A stretch of 64,000 nucleotides of DNA. It comes from Auanema rhodensis. Lineage: Eukaryota; Nematoda; Chromadorea; Rhabditida; Rhabditidae. Below the pieces are notes generated by a model. The model made no database searches and was not told the origin of the DNA. It worked only from the letters and a program-made list of their open reading frames with translations. A program made the position numbers and the translations under genes. How positions within the stretch are numbered: the stretch's first letter is position 1; each line of letters starts with the position of its first letter. Location of the stretch: the NCBI GenBank assembly GCA_964057225.1, contig OZ059894.1, forward strand, positions 11,170,131 to 11,234,130. The letters are read 5' to 3'. Below, piece after piece: positions 42,626 to 53,267 of this stretch.

Positions 42626-43449
42626 ACAGTAAAAAGTCCAATCAAGAGAGAAATTTTTTCAACACATAGTTTTTTTTTTTTTAAATATCATTGTTTTTCC
42701 TCATAACTCGGTTTAAACTCGTTCTAACCCGTTGAAATACGTCTAGAAAGTCTTTATAACATGCATATGTATGATAGAACTTCATATTTATTGTAATAGA
42801 AAATTTTATTTTCAGACGTCTTGGTTAACAATGATATGTTTTACCCCCTTATAATTTTTATCATAATGTTCCTTATACGGAACGCTCAATGAAACTTGCT
42901 TCCAGAAAAATTTCTTTCTATTTTTTCTTCATATGTACGTAGATACTATAGAGAACTATGATAGAAAACTTTAACATTCACGAAATCATCATTTCTCATT
43001 ACGCTATGGAGGTTTAAAAAGCTGTGTTTTACCTTATAATAGACCGGAAAACCCTTGTGTTAAAACTGGACCGTTTTTACACATATAAAAATGTCCCGTA
43101 TTCGGGACCCTAATGTAACTTTTGATTCCCTATATTTTTTTTCATGAAATTTACAATCTACTGTAGAAAGAAGAATTATTTTTATAAAAACTGTAAATTT
43201 TTGAAAAATGAAAACAAAACGAAAACAAAAACAACTTTTTTTTGAACATTTTCTCACACAAGGGTCCCCCCTTACCTACTTTTTTTCTCATTACTCGTTT
43301 CAACCTCATCCGATCACTCTGCAAACATGTTTAATCGTTCTAACTTGTTGAAATACGTCTTAAAAGTCTAAACAACATGCATATGCATAATAGAAACCAC
43401 CCGAATAGGCCCCCACGCACTAAACGAGATATATACATTACCAGTATAG

Positions 43450-43490
43450 TAATAGAACACATATTGAAGATTAATTCGATAAGAACAATT
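43450..43490 (-). repeat. Fossil U2 target copy
   Basis: Same relic as at 961. Confidence 0.75.
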
Positions 43491-43807
43491 TATTGACGTA
43501 GAGAATGTTTGTTCCGAAAAACTACAATATTAAACTATAAAAGTAACAAAAGCGTAGAGGCAGCAAAGACATGAATAAACATAAATGTAAATACAGAATT
43601 ACCAGGTAGTACATAAGTATGACAAAAAATTATAAGAAAGCCATGAAAATAGAAGGTTTGTGAACAAATGAGAGGTACATCTTTGATCGTATAGTCATTT
43701 CTAAACCGTTCGTATGCTGCAGCATCGTCATAAGCGTCACTCAAGTTGAATTTCCATGTGTACTACACGATTTTCATTCTTATTGTTACATTCTTTCCCT
43801 GAGGGAA

Positions 43808-43991
43808 TGGGCCGTTCCCGCCAGCAGTGCAAGAGCGGGTCGACCCGTGAGGTGGAGCTAGCAAGCCAGCATCTACCTCAAGTCTCAAAAATCGGTTAAC
43901 CTTATTGTGAACCAATGGAACACATATCGAAGGTTAATTCGATAAGAACGATTACTACACTTTGATCTTAGCCAAAAGGCCGAGAAGCGAT
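43808..43991 (-). ncRNA. U2 spliceosomal snRNA, intact
   Basis: Third uninterrupted U2 copy, identical to those at 14922 and 17060, with a complete upstream flank. Confidence 0.96.
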
Positions 43992-44066
43992 ACAGCATAG
44001 CCATGAGTATCAAAGACATCAAGCAAATGTATCGTACTTGTTACGAGTGCACTCTCTCATTTGAAT
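43992..44066 (-). promoter_or_regulatory. Putative U2 promoter region
   Basis: Same sequence as at 15106-15180. Confidence 0.35.
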
Positions 44067-44433
44067 ATAAAAGTGTGGTTTGACAATCTTGACTGTACAG
44101 GTCATAAATGGCTCATATAAACTGTGGATTTACTCAACTTTTGGACTTATTTTTTTCTTATTCGAAGCGCTGCACTTTTTTCTATTCTTTTTATTCAAAT
44201 ACTTGTATATAGTTTTATATGTACGGTTGCAAAGTTTCCGAATATTTTATATATTTTTATACAATAATTAGGAGAAGGTTAATACAATGAAATCTCCCAA
44301 CTTTACAGTGTTTGTATTGCTTACAGTATCTAGAACAACCACTCTTGTAATATTAGAGCACATATCAATCAACAACTTTTTCTAGTTATCAAAGCTTTTT
44401 TATTTCTTCAAGATATTTCAAATAAAATATAAA
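44067..44433. other. Rest of U2-upstream to 5S spacer, unit 8
   Basis: AT-rich; no gene seen. Confidence 0.65.
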
Positions 44434-44552
44434 AGCTTACGACACCCGGGATTCCCAAGCCGTCTCCGATCCAAGTACTAACCGGGCCCAACGTTGCTTG
44501 ACTTGCCAGATCGGACGGGATGGCGTACTTTCAACGTGGTATGGTCGTAAGC
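44434..44552 (-). rRNA. 5S ribosomal RNA (first of three)
   Basis: Full length, with the TGTTATATTC type flank. It starts the only 5S triplet in the window. Confidence 0.97.
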
Positions 44553-44793
44553 AATGTTATATTCTTCATTATCAGTTATATCACTCTAAATCTTGTTGTT
44601 AATAGTTAGGACCACAAAGAAAACAACAGGAACAGTAACAAATGAAATGCCCAAACTTTACAGTGTTCGAGTTATTTACAGTATCTAAGACTACCTCTGT
44701 CGTGTTATTAGAGCAAACATTCGATTAACAACAACTTTTTTTTAGTTATCAAAGCTTTTTTATTTCTTCAAAAAATTTCAAATAAAATATAAA

Positions 44794-44912
44794 AGCTTAC
44801 GACACCCGGGATTCCCAAGCCGTCTCCGATCCAAGTACTAACCGGGCCCAACGTTGCTTGACTTGCCAGATCGGACGGGATGGCGTACTTTCAACGTGGT
44901 ATGGTCGTAAGC
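44794..44912 (-). rRNA. 5S ribosomal RNA (second of three)
   Basis: Full length. This gene and the third share the TGTCATATTC, AATAGATACG flank, so one is a fresh copy of the other. Confidence 0.97.
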
Positions 44913-45153
44913 AATGTCATATTCTTCATTATCAGTTATATCACTCTAAATCTTGTTGTTAATAGATACGACCACAAAGAAAACAACAGGAACAGTAACA
45001 AATGAAATGCCCAAACTTTACAGTGTTCGAGTTATTTACAGTATCTAAGACTACCTCTGTCGTGTTATTAGAGCAAACATTCGATTAACAACAACTTTTT
45101 TTTAGTTATCAAAGCTTTTTTATTTCTTCAAAAAATTTCAAATAAAATATAAA

Positions 45154-45272
45154 AGCTTACGACACCCGGGATTCCCAAGCCGTCTCCGATCCAAGTACTA
45201 ACCGGGCCCAACGTTGCTTGACTTGCCAGATCGGACGGGATGGCGTACTTTCAACGTGGTATGGTCGTAAGC
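45154..45272 (-). rRNA. 5S ribosomal RNA (third of three)
   Basis: Full length, exactly 360 bp from the second. Confidence 0.97.
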
Positions 45273-45414
45273 AATGTCATATTCTTCATTATCAGTTATA
45301 TCACTCTAAATCTTGTTGTTAATAGATACGACCACAAAGAAAACAACAGGAACAGTAACAATAACAAAAAAAATTTTTTTTTCACCTATGTGTCTAAAGG
45401 TTAGCCATGTATCC

Positions 45415-45417
<3 letters not shown>

Positions 45418-45468
<51 letters not shown>
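45418..45468. repeat. (TA)n microsatellite
   Basis: TA tract of 51 bp. Confidence 0.95.
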
Positions 45469-45470
<2 letters not shown>

Positions 45471-46294
45471 ACAGTAAAAAGTCCAATCAAGAGAGAAATT
45501 TTTTCAACACATAGTTGTTTTTTTTTTAAATATCATTGTTTTTCCTCATAACTCGGTTTAAACTCGTTCTAACCCGTTGAAATACGTCTAGAAAGTCTTT
45601 ATAACATGCATATGTATGATAGAACTTCATATTTATTGTAATAGAAAATTTTATTTTCAGACGTCTTGGTTAACAATGATATGTTTTACCCCCTTATAAT
45701 TTTTATCATAATGTTCCTTATACGGAACGCTCAATGAAACTTGCTTCCAGAAAAATTTCTTTCTATTTTTTCTTCATATGTACGTAGATACTATAGAGAA
45801 CTATGATAGAAAACTTTAACATTCACGAAATCATCATTTCTCATTACGCTACGGAGGTTTAAAAAGCTGTGTTTTACCTTATAATAGACCGGAAAACCCT
45901 TGTGTTAAAACTGGACCGTTTTTACACATATAAAAATGTCCCGTATTCGGGACCCTAATGTAACTTTTGATTCCCTATATTTTTTTTCATGAAATTTACA
46001 ATCTACTGTAGAAAGAAGAATTATTTTTATAAAAACTGTAAATTTTTGAAAAATGAAAACAAAACGAAAACAAAAACAACTTTTTTTTGAACATTTTCTC
46101 ACACAAGGGTCCCCCCTTACCTACTTTTTTTCTCATTACTCGTTTCAACCTCATCCGATCACTCTGCAAACATGTTTAATCGTTCTAACTTGTTGAAATA
46201 CGTCTTAAAAGTCTAAACAACATGCATATGCATAATAGAAACCACCCGAATAGGCCCCCACGCACTAAACGAGATATATACATTACCAGTATAG

Positions 46295-46335
46295 TAATAG
46301 AACACATATTGAAGATTAATTCGATAAGAACAATT
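46295..46335 (-). repeat. Fossil U2 target copy
   Basis: Same relic as at 961. Confidence 0.75.
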
Positions 46336-46652
46336 TATTGACGTAGAGAATGTTTGTTCCGAAAAACTACAATATTAAACTATAAAAGTAACAAAAGCGT
46401 AGAGGCAGCAAAGACATGAATAAACATAAATGTAAATACAGAATTACCAGGTAGTACATAAGTATGACAAAAAATTATAAGAAAGCCATGAAAATAGAAG
46501 GTTTGTGAACAAATGAGAGGTACATCTTTGATCGTATAGTCATTTCTAAACCGTTCGTATGCTGCAGCATCGTCATAAGCGTCACTCAAGTTGAATTTCC
46601 ATGTGTACTACACGATTTTCATTCTTATTGTTACATTCTTTCCCTGAGGGAA

Positions 46653-46799
46653 TGGGCCGTTCCCGCCAGCAGTGCAAGAGCGGGTCGACCCGTGAGGTGG
46701 AGCTAGCAAGCCAGCATCTACCTCAAGTCTCAAAAATCGGTTAACCTTATTGTGAACCAATGGAACACATATCGAAGGTTAATTCGATAAGAACGATTA
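46653..46799 (-). pseudogene. U2 snRNA gene, 3' part, split by A7
   Basis: U2 nt 38-184. Together with 50527-50622 this is the simplest complete locus: one full-length element and a clean 59-bp duplication (46741-46799, 50527-50585). Confidence 0.85.
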
Positions 46800-49700
46800 A
46801 TGGTTTATTGAATAACTAATGTTATGAAACAATAAATAACCAATAAAAAAGAGCCCAGAATCGGGGAGACGGTATTACCAGTACAACTTAAAACAGCAAG
46901 TGATTAAAAAGTACAAAATAAAACACATTACCAACAGAGGCTAAAACGACTCAAGAGTCGGGGGAGTGGGTTAAAAAAAGTAATGAATAACAAAAAAAAT
47001 GAATAATAAAGCAGAACAGTGAAAAGTAAATATCAAGTGCCGCTATGATCAAACAATTTGAGTGCCTACGGCAATGGTGTTAAAAATAAACAACAAAATA
47101 CATGTACCAATGAAGGTCAGAAAGAGAGAAAGAAAAAAGACAAAAATAAGTAATACAAAAAGTAAAAAATATATTACAATCAAATCACAAACAAGTCAAT
47201 GGATAATTTCTTCTTCATACTGCCTTACACCAGAAACATGTTCCACGTAGATATTCCTGGCCCACTTGATGGTATCGGCGACGACGAGCTTCTCCATTAG
47301 CCGGTTGTAGTGGCTGCTGATCTTGAGTGATCGGAGGGCTTGTACGTTGAGCGGGTCCATAGTTCCAAGCATTCCTACGACATACGCTTCTACACTAGTC
47401 TTATAACCAAGACATTGGTATTGGCTGGCTATGTCAGCATATTTCCTCTCCTTTATCATACGCGCGGCTATCATGGCTTGTCGGCGGTTTTCATAGCTCA
47501 CTGTAACATCAACGATACTACAGTGTTTTGCGTCATGATCGACCACTACTATGTCAGGTCGGAGTGTACTATTAATGCCAGGAAGAGGCTGGTTAGTGTA
47601 AACTTCTCCGTTTTTAGGCTCTGGCAGGGCTTTGATAAGACGGTCCACGATGTTGTTGTGGCGGAGTTGGATTGCTCTCGTGTGAAAGTGGCAGTGTCCA
47701 AGAACATGTGCAGCAGTTTCGTTGGGGTAACTACACCTGCGGCACTGTTTGTTTCCTTCTCCGTGTCTTCTACAGCCATTGAGCTGGAGAGTATTAAGTC
47801 GAGCCTTGTGGATGAATCGCCAATCAGCAAACCGTATGAAATCTCCCTTCGCCATAAAGTGATTGGACGCTTTGTTGAGCATTGTGACATCAAAGACTTT
47901 CCCTTGATCCGGTTTTTGAAGAAGGATCCGAAGGTCTTTCAGCCATAATGCACGTCGCAGGCTTCTGTGGCATAGTGAAGGTGTTAACAGTTGGTTGTTT
48001 AGATTGAGTTCTAAACCACTTTCGAGGCATGTCCAGTTAGCGTTGATGAGTTTCTTGAGTTGACGCATCGCTACTCTTACTCTAGTCCAGATGGAGGAAA
48101 CATCAGATGTTTCGGTGTCGAAAATGCCATCAACGGAACCGTTGTAATATGCAGCTGTCTCATCGTTACTGGCTTGACGTTTAATCCTTTTTGATGCTAC
48201 TTTTATTGAGTCTTGATGCGCAATATCAGCTACTACAAGATCAGATGACTTCAAAAGTTGGTAGGCATGAGTGACTTCACAGACGTCTGACAGGTGTTGG
48301 AGTCGAGAGAGACCAAGTCCGCCGTAGTTAGTTGGCAGGTAGATTGGTTCAGCACTGGCGTTTGGAGGATAGTGCATCCATCTACGGGCACAGCGTTTGA
48401 GTTCTTTGTCAAAGGCGACTAGTTTACTCTTTGGGACGTGGCCATTCGTCATATGAAAATTAAGGCAGGGCATCAGGAAGGTGCGTACTGCGTCAGCTTT
48501 CTGCCATTCAGCCAGTAAGGATTTGTCAATTTTTTCCAAGTGTTGACTCATGATATTCACTGTTGGAACCGCAGACTTATGTAAATGCATTCCAGTAGGG
48601 ATTCCCAGGTGGGAGTAGCTGTCAAATTTGCTGAGAGCGGGTAGAAAGCAGCTCTGAAGCATGTATGAGGCTGTTGATATTTTCCCTTTGTCGATCGTCA
48701 AAGTGGCGCATTTCGCTGGTTTGAAGGTCAAGCCTGTGAAATTAGCCGCATTTGATGCTGCGTCCAACATTTTCTGTAGATCTTCTGATGATGAGGAGAC
48801 CAGGGCAAGGTCATCGGCGTACGCTAGCACAGCGATGTTGTGATTGTGTAGCTTATAGCCTGTAGAGGTTTCCAAGATGGTTTTAATTAGAGGTTCAATG
48901 GCAAGGTTGAACAGGATCGGAGATAGTGGGGATCCTTGTAACACACCTGCGTGAACTGGAATGGTCGAAGTGAGTCCGGAGCCTGTCTGGATTCTTGTAG
49001 AGGCATCTGTGTATAGAGCTCGTACTCGGGATATTGAGGCTTCAGCCATTCCTGACCATCTTAGAACGTCTAGCAGAGTTTCGTGTGGCAGCGATCCAAA
49101 AGCGTTTGCGAGATCAAGCCAAGCAATTGCAATTTTCTCACGTTTACGTTTAGCGTCTGCAATGGTACTTTGCAACAAAAAGTTGTGTTCCATGCATCCA
49201 GCTTTGGCCACAAAGCCCTTTTGGGAGGGAGAAAGTCTTTTTTCTGCTCTTGCCCATGTTAGCAGTCGATGCGTAAGACAAGCTGAGTACGTCTTACCAA
49301 TTGTGCACGAAAGTGCTATTGGTCGCCAGTTGTTAATGTCAGCTTTATCACCTTTCTTATGGATGAGGACGGTGGTCGACTCTTTCCAGGAAAAAGGGAT
49401 GTGTCCTAGCTTGTGTACGGTGTTAAATATCGCTGCTAATATGTGACCTCCTTGGTCAAATTTCTTCCAGTGCGAGTATCGAAGTCCATCAGCTCCTGGA
49501 GCCGTATCGCTGCAACGTCGTATGCGTTCCCAGACTTCCAAAGGGGTGAAAACACCTTCTAATGGGTCGGTACTAGTTGGCAAATCCGGTCTGGTGACTG
49601 TGATGGGGAGGGCTGGGCCTTGACTGCTGTGAACAGAAAGGAAGTGTTTTTCAACATCTGCAGATGGTATGGTGCAGGTTTCACTTTGTTCTCCGAGCAG

Positions 49701-50526
49701 TTGTCGAAAGGCTTTCTTCTTGTTGGCCCTCCAAAGCTTCTGGATCTTCATCGCCTGGGTTTTTTGGTCTTCCTCAGGTTGTGTGTGTGGTCGGCGCCTT
49801 TGTCGGAAGTTGGGAACTTTGATCATAATGTCAAGAGACTTTCTGATTGTGTCTACCAACTCTTCCAGGACCTGCTCGAGCTCACTTTTGCACACTACCT
49901 TTTTAATTCTATCCACCCAAATATTTTCAGAGTTTCTATTCGGATCAGGGTCGGCAAAAGATGGTTCTGTACTCGGAACCCTGATCTCGTTGAATATTTC
50001 ACTCTCTCGCGGAAGGGGGGAAACTTCGGCCTCTGGGGACAAGTCCAGAATTGGGGCCTCAAATAAGCGTACCGTTGATGGAGATCCTTGTTCCTGTCCA
50101 CTGGATGATGTTTCCTCCATTGTACGCTCCTCCACGGGCGGGGTGGTCGTCCTTGTGCCTGGTGGGCGGGTGTTCCTGATCCTCCGCAATATAGGGCGGG
50201 AACTGGGCTCTCTCGGAGATAGAGGTGAGATCACCACAGTTTCCTCTATGATGCGGAGGCATCCTTCAGCTTTTTTCTGATGGCTTTTAACGGCCTTCAG
50301 ATTGCTGGTGAGGCCACAGGCACGGCACTCAAATTCTACTCCGACCTCATGTTCTCTCCGAAGATGGCGGACGAGACCATTGTGGTCTGAGTAGGATCGC
50401 GGAATAGGAGCGCAGATTGAACAAGAAAAAGGGCTCTGAAGAGGCACCTTTAGCTTGTAAAGCCCTTGCTCCATCTCTAGCAGATCTAAAGACTTACGTA
50501 GTACAGTTGCAATATCGATTTAGCCA
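46800..50526 (-). mobile_element. Retrotransposon A7, full length, single clean insertion
   Basis: 3727 bp between perfect 59-bp U2 duplications. This copy and A8 best define the ends: 5' TGGCTAAATCG and 3' TTCAATAAACCAT on the element strand. Confidence 0.95.
47196..50474 (-). CDS. Retrotransposon polyprotein, intact
   Basis: Main-subfamily protein of 1092 residues. Together with A8 it appears to give the subfamily consensus, with E148, S57 and I244, and all functional motifs. It is the best candidate for a master copy in this window. Confidence 0.93.
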   Translation of the reverse strand: MEQGLYKLKVPLQSPFSCSICAPIPRSYSDHNGLVRHLRREHEVGVEFECRACGLTSNLKAVKSHQKKAEGCLRIIEETVVISPLSPREPSSRPILRRIRNTRPPGTRTTTPPVEERTMEETSSSGQEQGSPSTVRLFEAPILDLSPEAEVSPLPRESEIFNEIRVPSTEPSFADPDPNRNSENIWVDRIKKVVCKSELEQVLEELVDTIRKSLDIMIKVPNFRQRRRPHTQPEEDQKTQAMKIQKLWRANKKKAFRQLLGEQSETCTIPSADVEKHFLSVHSSQGPALPITVTRPDLPTSTDPLEGVFTPLEVWERIRRCSDTAPGADGLRYSHWKKFDQGGHILAAIFNTVHKLGHIPFSWKESTTVLIHKKGDKADINNWRPIALSCTIGKTYSACLTHRLLTWARAEKRLSPSQKGFVAKAGCMEHNFLLQSTIADAKRKREKIAIAWLDLANAFGSLPHETLLDVLRWSGMAEASISRVRALYTDASTRIQTGSGLTSTIPVHAGVLQGSPLSPILFNLAIEPLIKTILETSTGYKLHNHNIAVLAYADDLALVSSSSEDLQKMLDAASNAANFTGLTFKPAKCATLTIDKGKISTASYMLQSCFLPALSKFDSYSHLGIPTGMHLHKSAVPTVNIMSQHLEKIDKSLLAEWQKADAVRTFLMPCLNFHMTNGHVPKSKLVAFDKELKRCARRWMHYPPNASAEPIYLPTNYGGLGLSRLQHLSDVCEVTHAYQLLKSSDLVVADIAHQDSIKVASKRIKRQASNDETAAYYNGSVDGIFDTETSDVSSIWTRVRVAMRQLKKLINANWTCLESGLELNLNNQLLTPSLCHRSLRRALWLKDLRILLQKPDQGKVFDVTMLNKASNHFMAKGDFIRFADWRFIHKARLNTLQLNGCRRHGEGNKQCRRCSYPNETAAHVLGHCHFHTRAIQLRHNNIVDRLIKALPEPKNGEVYTNQPLPGINSTLRPDIVVVDHDAKHCSIVDVTVSYENRRQAMIAARMIKERKYADIASQYQCLGYKTSVEAYVVGMLGTMDPLNVQALRSLKISSHYNRLMEKLVVADTIKWARNIYVEHVSGVRQYEEEIIH

Positions 50527-50622
50527 TTAACCTTATTGTGAACCAATGGAACACATATCGAAGGTTAATTCGATAAGAACGATTACTACACTTTGATCTT
50601 AGCCAAAAGGCCGAGAAGCGAT
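50527..50622 (-). pseudogene. U2 snRNA gene, 5' part (nt 1-96), split by A7
   Basis: Normal U2 5' half followed by only 74 bp of its usual upstream flank. Confidence 0.85.
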
Positions 50623-50696
50623 ACAGCATAGCCATGAGTATCAAAGACATCAAGCAAATGTATCGTACTTGTTACGAGTGCACTCTCTCATTTGAA
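50623..50696. other. Truncated U2-upstream flank at a deletion junction
   Basis: The upstream spacer stops at CATTTGAA and joins spacer sequence that normally lies to the right of the TA tract (ACATGCATATG). The 5S genes, TA tract and neighbouring DNA are deleted. Confidence 0.75.
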
Positions 50697-51745
50697 ACAT
50701 GCATATGTATGATAGAACTTCATATTTATTGTAATAGAAAATTTTATTTTCAGACGTCTTGGTTAACAATGATATGTTTTACCCCCTTATAATTTTTATC
50801 ATAATGTTCCTTATACGGAACGCTCAATGAAACTTGCTTCCAGAAAAATTTCTTTCTATTTTTTCTTCATATGTACGTAGATACTATAGAGAACTATGAT
50901 AGAAAACTTTAACATTCACGAAATCATCATTTCTCATTACGCTACGGAGGTTTAAAAAGCTGTGTTTTACCTTATAATAGACCGGAAAACCCTTGTGTTA
51001 AAACTGGACCGTTTTTACACATATAAAAATGTCCCGTATTCGGGACCCTAATGTAACTTTTGATTCCCTATATTTTTTTTCATGAAATTTACAATCTACT
51101 GTAGAAAGAAGAATTATTTTTATAAAAACTGTAAATTTTTGAAAAATGAAAACAAAACGAAAACAAAAACAACTTTTTTTTGAACATTTTCTCACACAAG
51201 GGTCCCCCCTTACCTACTTTTTTTCTCATTACTCGTTTCAACCTCATCCGATCACTCTGCAAACATGTTTAATCGTTCTAACTTGTTGAAATACGTCTTA
51301 AAAGTCTAAACAACATGCATATGCATAATAGAAACCACCCGAATAGGCCCCCACGCACTAAACGAGATATATACATTACCAGTATAGTAATAGAACACAT
51401 ATTGAAGATTAATTCGATAAGAACAATTTATTGACGTAGAGAATGTTTGTTCCGAAAAACTACAATATTAAACTATAAAAGTAACAAAAGCGTAGAGGCA
51501 GCAAAGACATGAATAAACATAAATGTAAATACAGAATTACCAGGTAGTACATAAGTATGACAAAAAATTATAAGAAAGCCATGAAAATAGAAGGTTTGTG
51601 AACAAATGAGAGGTACATCTTTGATCGTATAGTCATTTCTAAACCGTTCGTATGCTGCAGCATCGTCATAAGCGTCACTCAAGTTGAATTTCCATGTGTA
51701 CTACACGATTTTCATTCTTATTGTTACATTCTTTCCCTGAGGGAA
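50697..51745. repeat. Partial 5S-to-U2 spacer, unit 10
   Basis: The right-hand kilobase of the spacer, with the fossil U2 target at 51388-51428. Confidence 0.85.
51388..51428 (-). repeat. Fossil U2 target copy
   Basis: Same relic as at 961. Confidence 0.75.
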
Positions 51746-51775
51746 TGGGCCGTTCCCGCCAGCAGTGCAAGAGCG
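51746..51775 (-). pseudogene. U2 snRNA gene, last 30 nt only
   Basis: U2 nt 155-184, cut at the left breakpoint of the inverted block. Confidence 0.85.
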
Positions 51776-52250
51776 AAAAAATAGAAAGAAATTTTTCTGG
51801 AAGCAAGTTTCATTGAGCGTTCCGTATAAGGAACATTATGATAAAAATTATAAGGGGGTAAAACATATCATTGTTAACCAAGACGTCTGAAAATAAAATT
51901 TTCTATTACAATAAATATGAAGTTCTATCATACATATGCATGTTATAAAGACTTTCTAGACGTATTTCAACGGGTTAGAACGAGTTTAAACCGAGTTATG
52001 AGGAAAAACAATGATATTTAAAAAAAAAACAACTATGTGTTGAAAAAATTTCTCTCTTGATTGGACTTTTTACTGTTGATATATATATATATATATATAT
52101 ATATAAACGGATACATGGCTAACCTTTAGACACATAGGTGAAAAAAAAATTTTTTTTGTTATTGTTACTGTTCCTGTTGTTTTCTTTGTGGTCGTATCTA
52201 TTAACAACAAGATTTAGAGTGATATAACTGATAATGAAGAATATGACATT
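51776..52250. repeat. 5S-to-U2 spacer fragment, inverted
   Basis: Reverse-orientation spacer from the AAAAAATAGAAAG stretch to the 5S 5' flank, with the TA tract at 52079-52105. No gene seen. Confidence 0.82.
52079..52105. repeat. (TA)n microsatellite
   Basis: TA tract in the inverted block. Confidence 0.95.
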
Positions 52251-52369
52251 GCTTACGACCATACCACGTTGAAAGTACGCCATCCCGTCCGATCTGGCAA
52301 GTCAAGCAACGTTGGGCCCGGTTAGTACTTGGATCGGAGACGGCTTGGGAATCCCGGGTATCGTAAGCT
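52251..52369 (+). rRNA. 5S ribosomal RNA (inverted block)
   Basis: Complete length on the + strand. A single G-to-A change at 52360 (GGGTATCG instead of GGGTGTCG) sits in the 3' strand of helix I and weakens one pair there, so it may be a degenerating copy. Confidence 0.93.
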
Positions 52370-52610
52370 TTTATATTTTATTTGAAATTTTTTGAAGAAA
52401 TAAAAAAGCTTTGATAACTAAAAAAAAGTTGTTGTTAATCGAATGTTTGCTCTAATAACACGACAGAGGTAGTCTTAGATACTGTAAATAACTCGAACAC
52501 TGTAAAGTTTGGGCATTTCATTTGTTACTGTTCCTGTTGTTTTCTTTGTGGTCCTAACTATTAACAACAAGATTTAGAGTGATATAACTGATAATGAAGA
52601 ATATAACATT

Positions 52611-52729
52611 GCTTACGACCATACCACGTTGAAAGTACGCCATCCCGTCCGATCTGGCAAGTCAAGCAACGTTGGGCCCGGTTAGTACTTGGATCGGAGA
52701 CGGCTTGGGAATCCCGGGTGTCGTAAGCT
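52611..52729 (+). rRNA. 5S ribosomal RNA (inverted block)
   Basis: Full length with the majority sequence, 360 bp from its partner. Confidence 0.97.
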
Positions 52730-53171
52730 TTTATATTTTATTTGAAATATCTTGAAGAAATAAAAAAGCTTTGATAACTAGAAAAAGTTGTTGATTGATA
52801 TGTGCTCTAATATTACAAGAGTGGTTGTTCTAGATACTGTAAGCAATACAAACACTGTAAAGTTGGGAGATTTCATTGTATTAACCTTCTCCTAATTATT
52901 GTATAAAAATATATAAAATATTCGGAAACTTTGCAACCGTACATATAAAACTATATACAAGTATTTGAATAAAAAGAATAGAAAAAAGTGCAGCGCTTCG
53001 AATAAGAAAAAAATAAGTCCAAAAGTTGAGTAAATCCACAGTTTATATGAGCCATTTATGACCTGTACAGTCAAGATTGTCAAACCACACTTTTATATTC
53101 AAATGAGAGAGTGCACTCGTAACAAGTACGATACATTTGCTTGATGTCTTTGATACTCATGGCTATGCTGT
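52730..53171. other. U2-upstream to 5S spacer, inverted
   Basis: Complete 442-bp spacer in reverse; the presumed U2 promoter is at its right end. No gene seen. Confidence 0.7.
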
Positions 53172-53267
53172 ATCGCTTCTCGGCCTTTTGGCTAAGATCA
53201 AAGTGTAGTAATCGTTCTTATCGAATTAACCTTCGATATGTGTTCCATTGGTTCACAATAAGGTTAA
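53172..53267 (+). pseudogene. U2 snRNA gene, 5' part (nt 1-96), split by A8
   Basis: Complete U2 5' half with an intact upstream flank, so a transcript could run from here through A8. Confidence 0.87.

Larger units (their letters stand above)
42442..43807. repeat. 5S-to-U2 spacer, unit 8
   Basis: Standard spacer with (TA)n at 42587-42623 and the fossil U2 target at 43450-43490. Confidence 0.85.
45273..46652. repeat. 5S-to-U2 spacer, unit 9
   Basis: Standard spacer with (TA)n at 45418-45468 and the fossil U2 target at 46295-46335. Confidence 0.85.
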
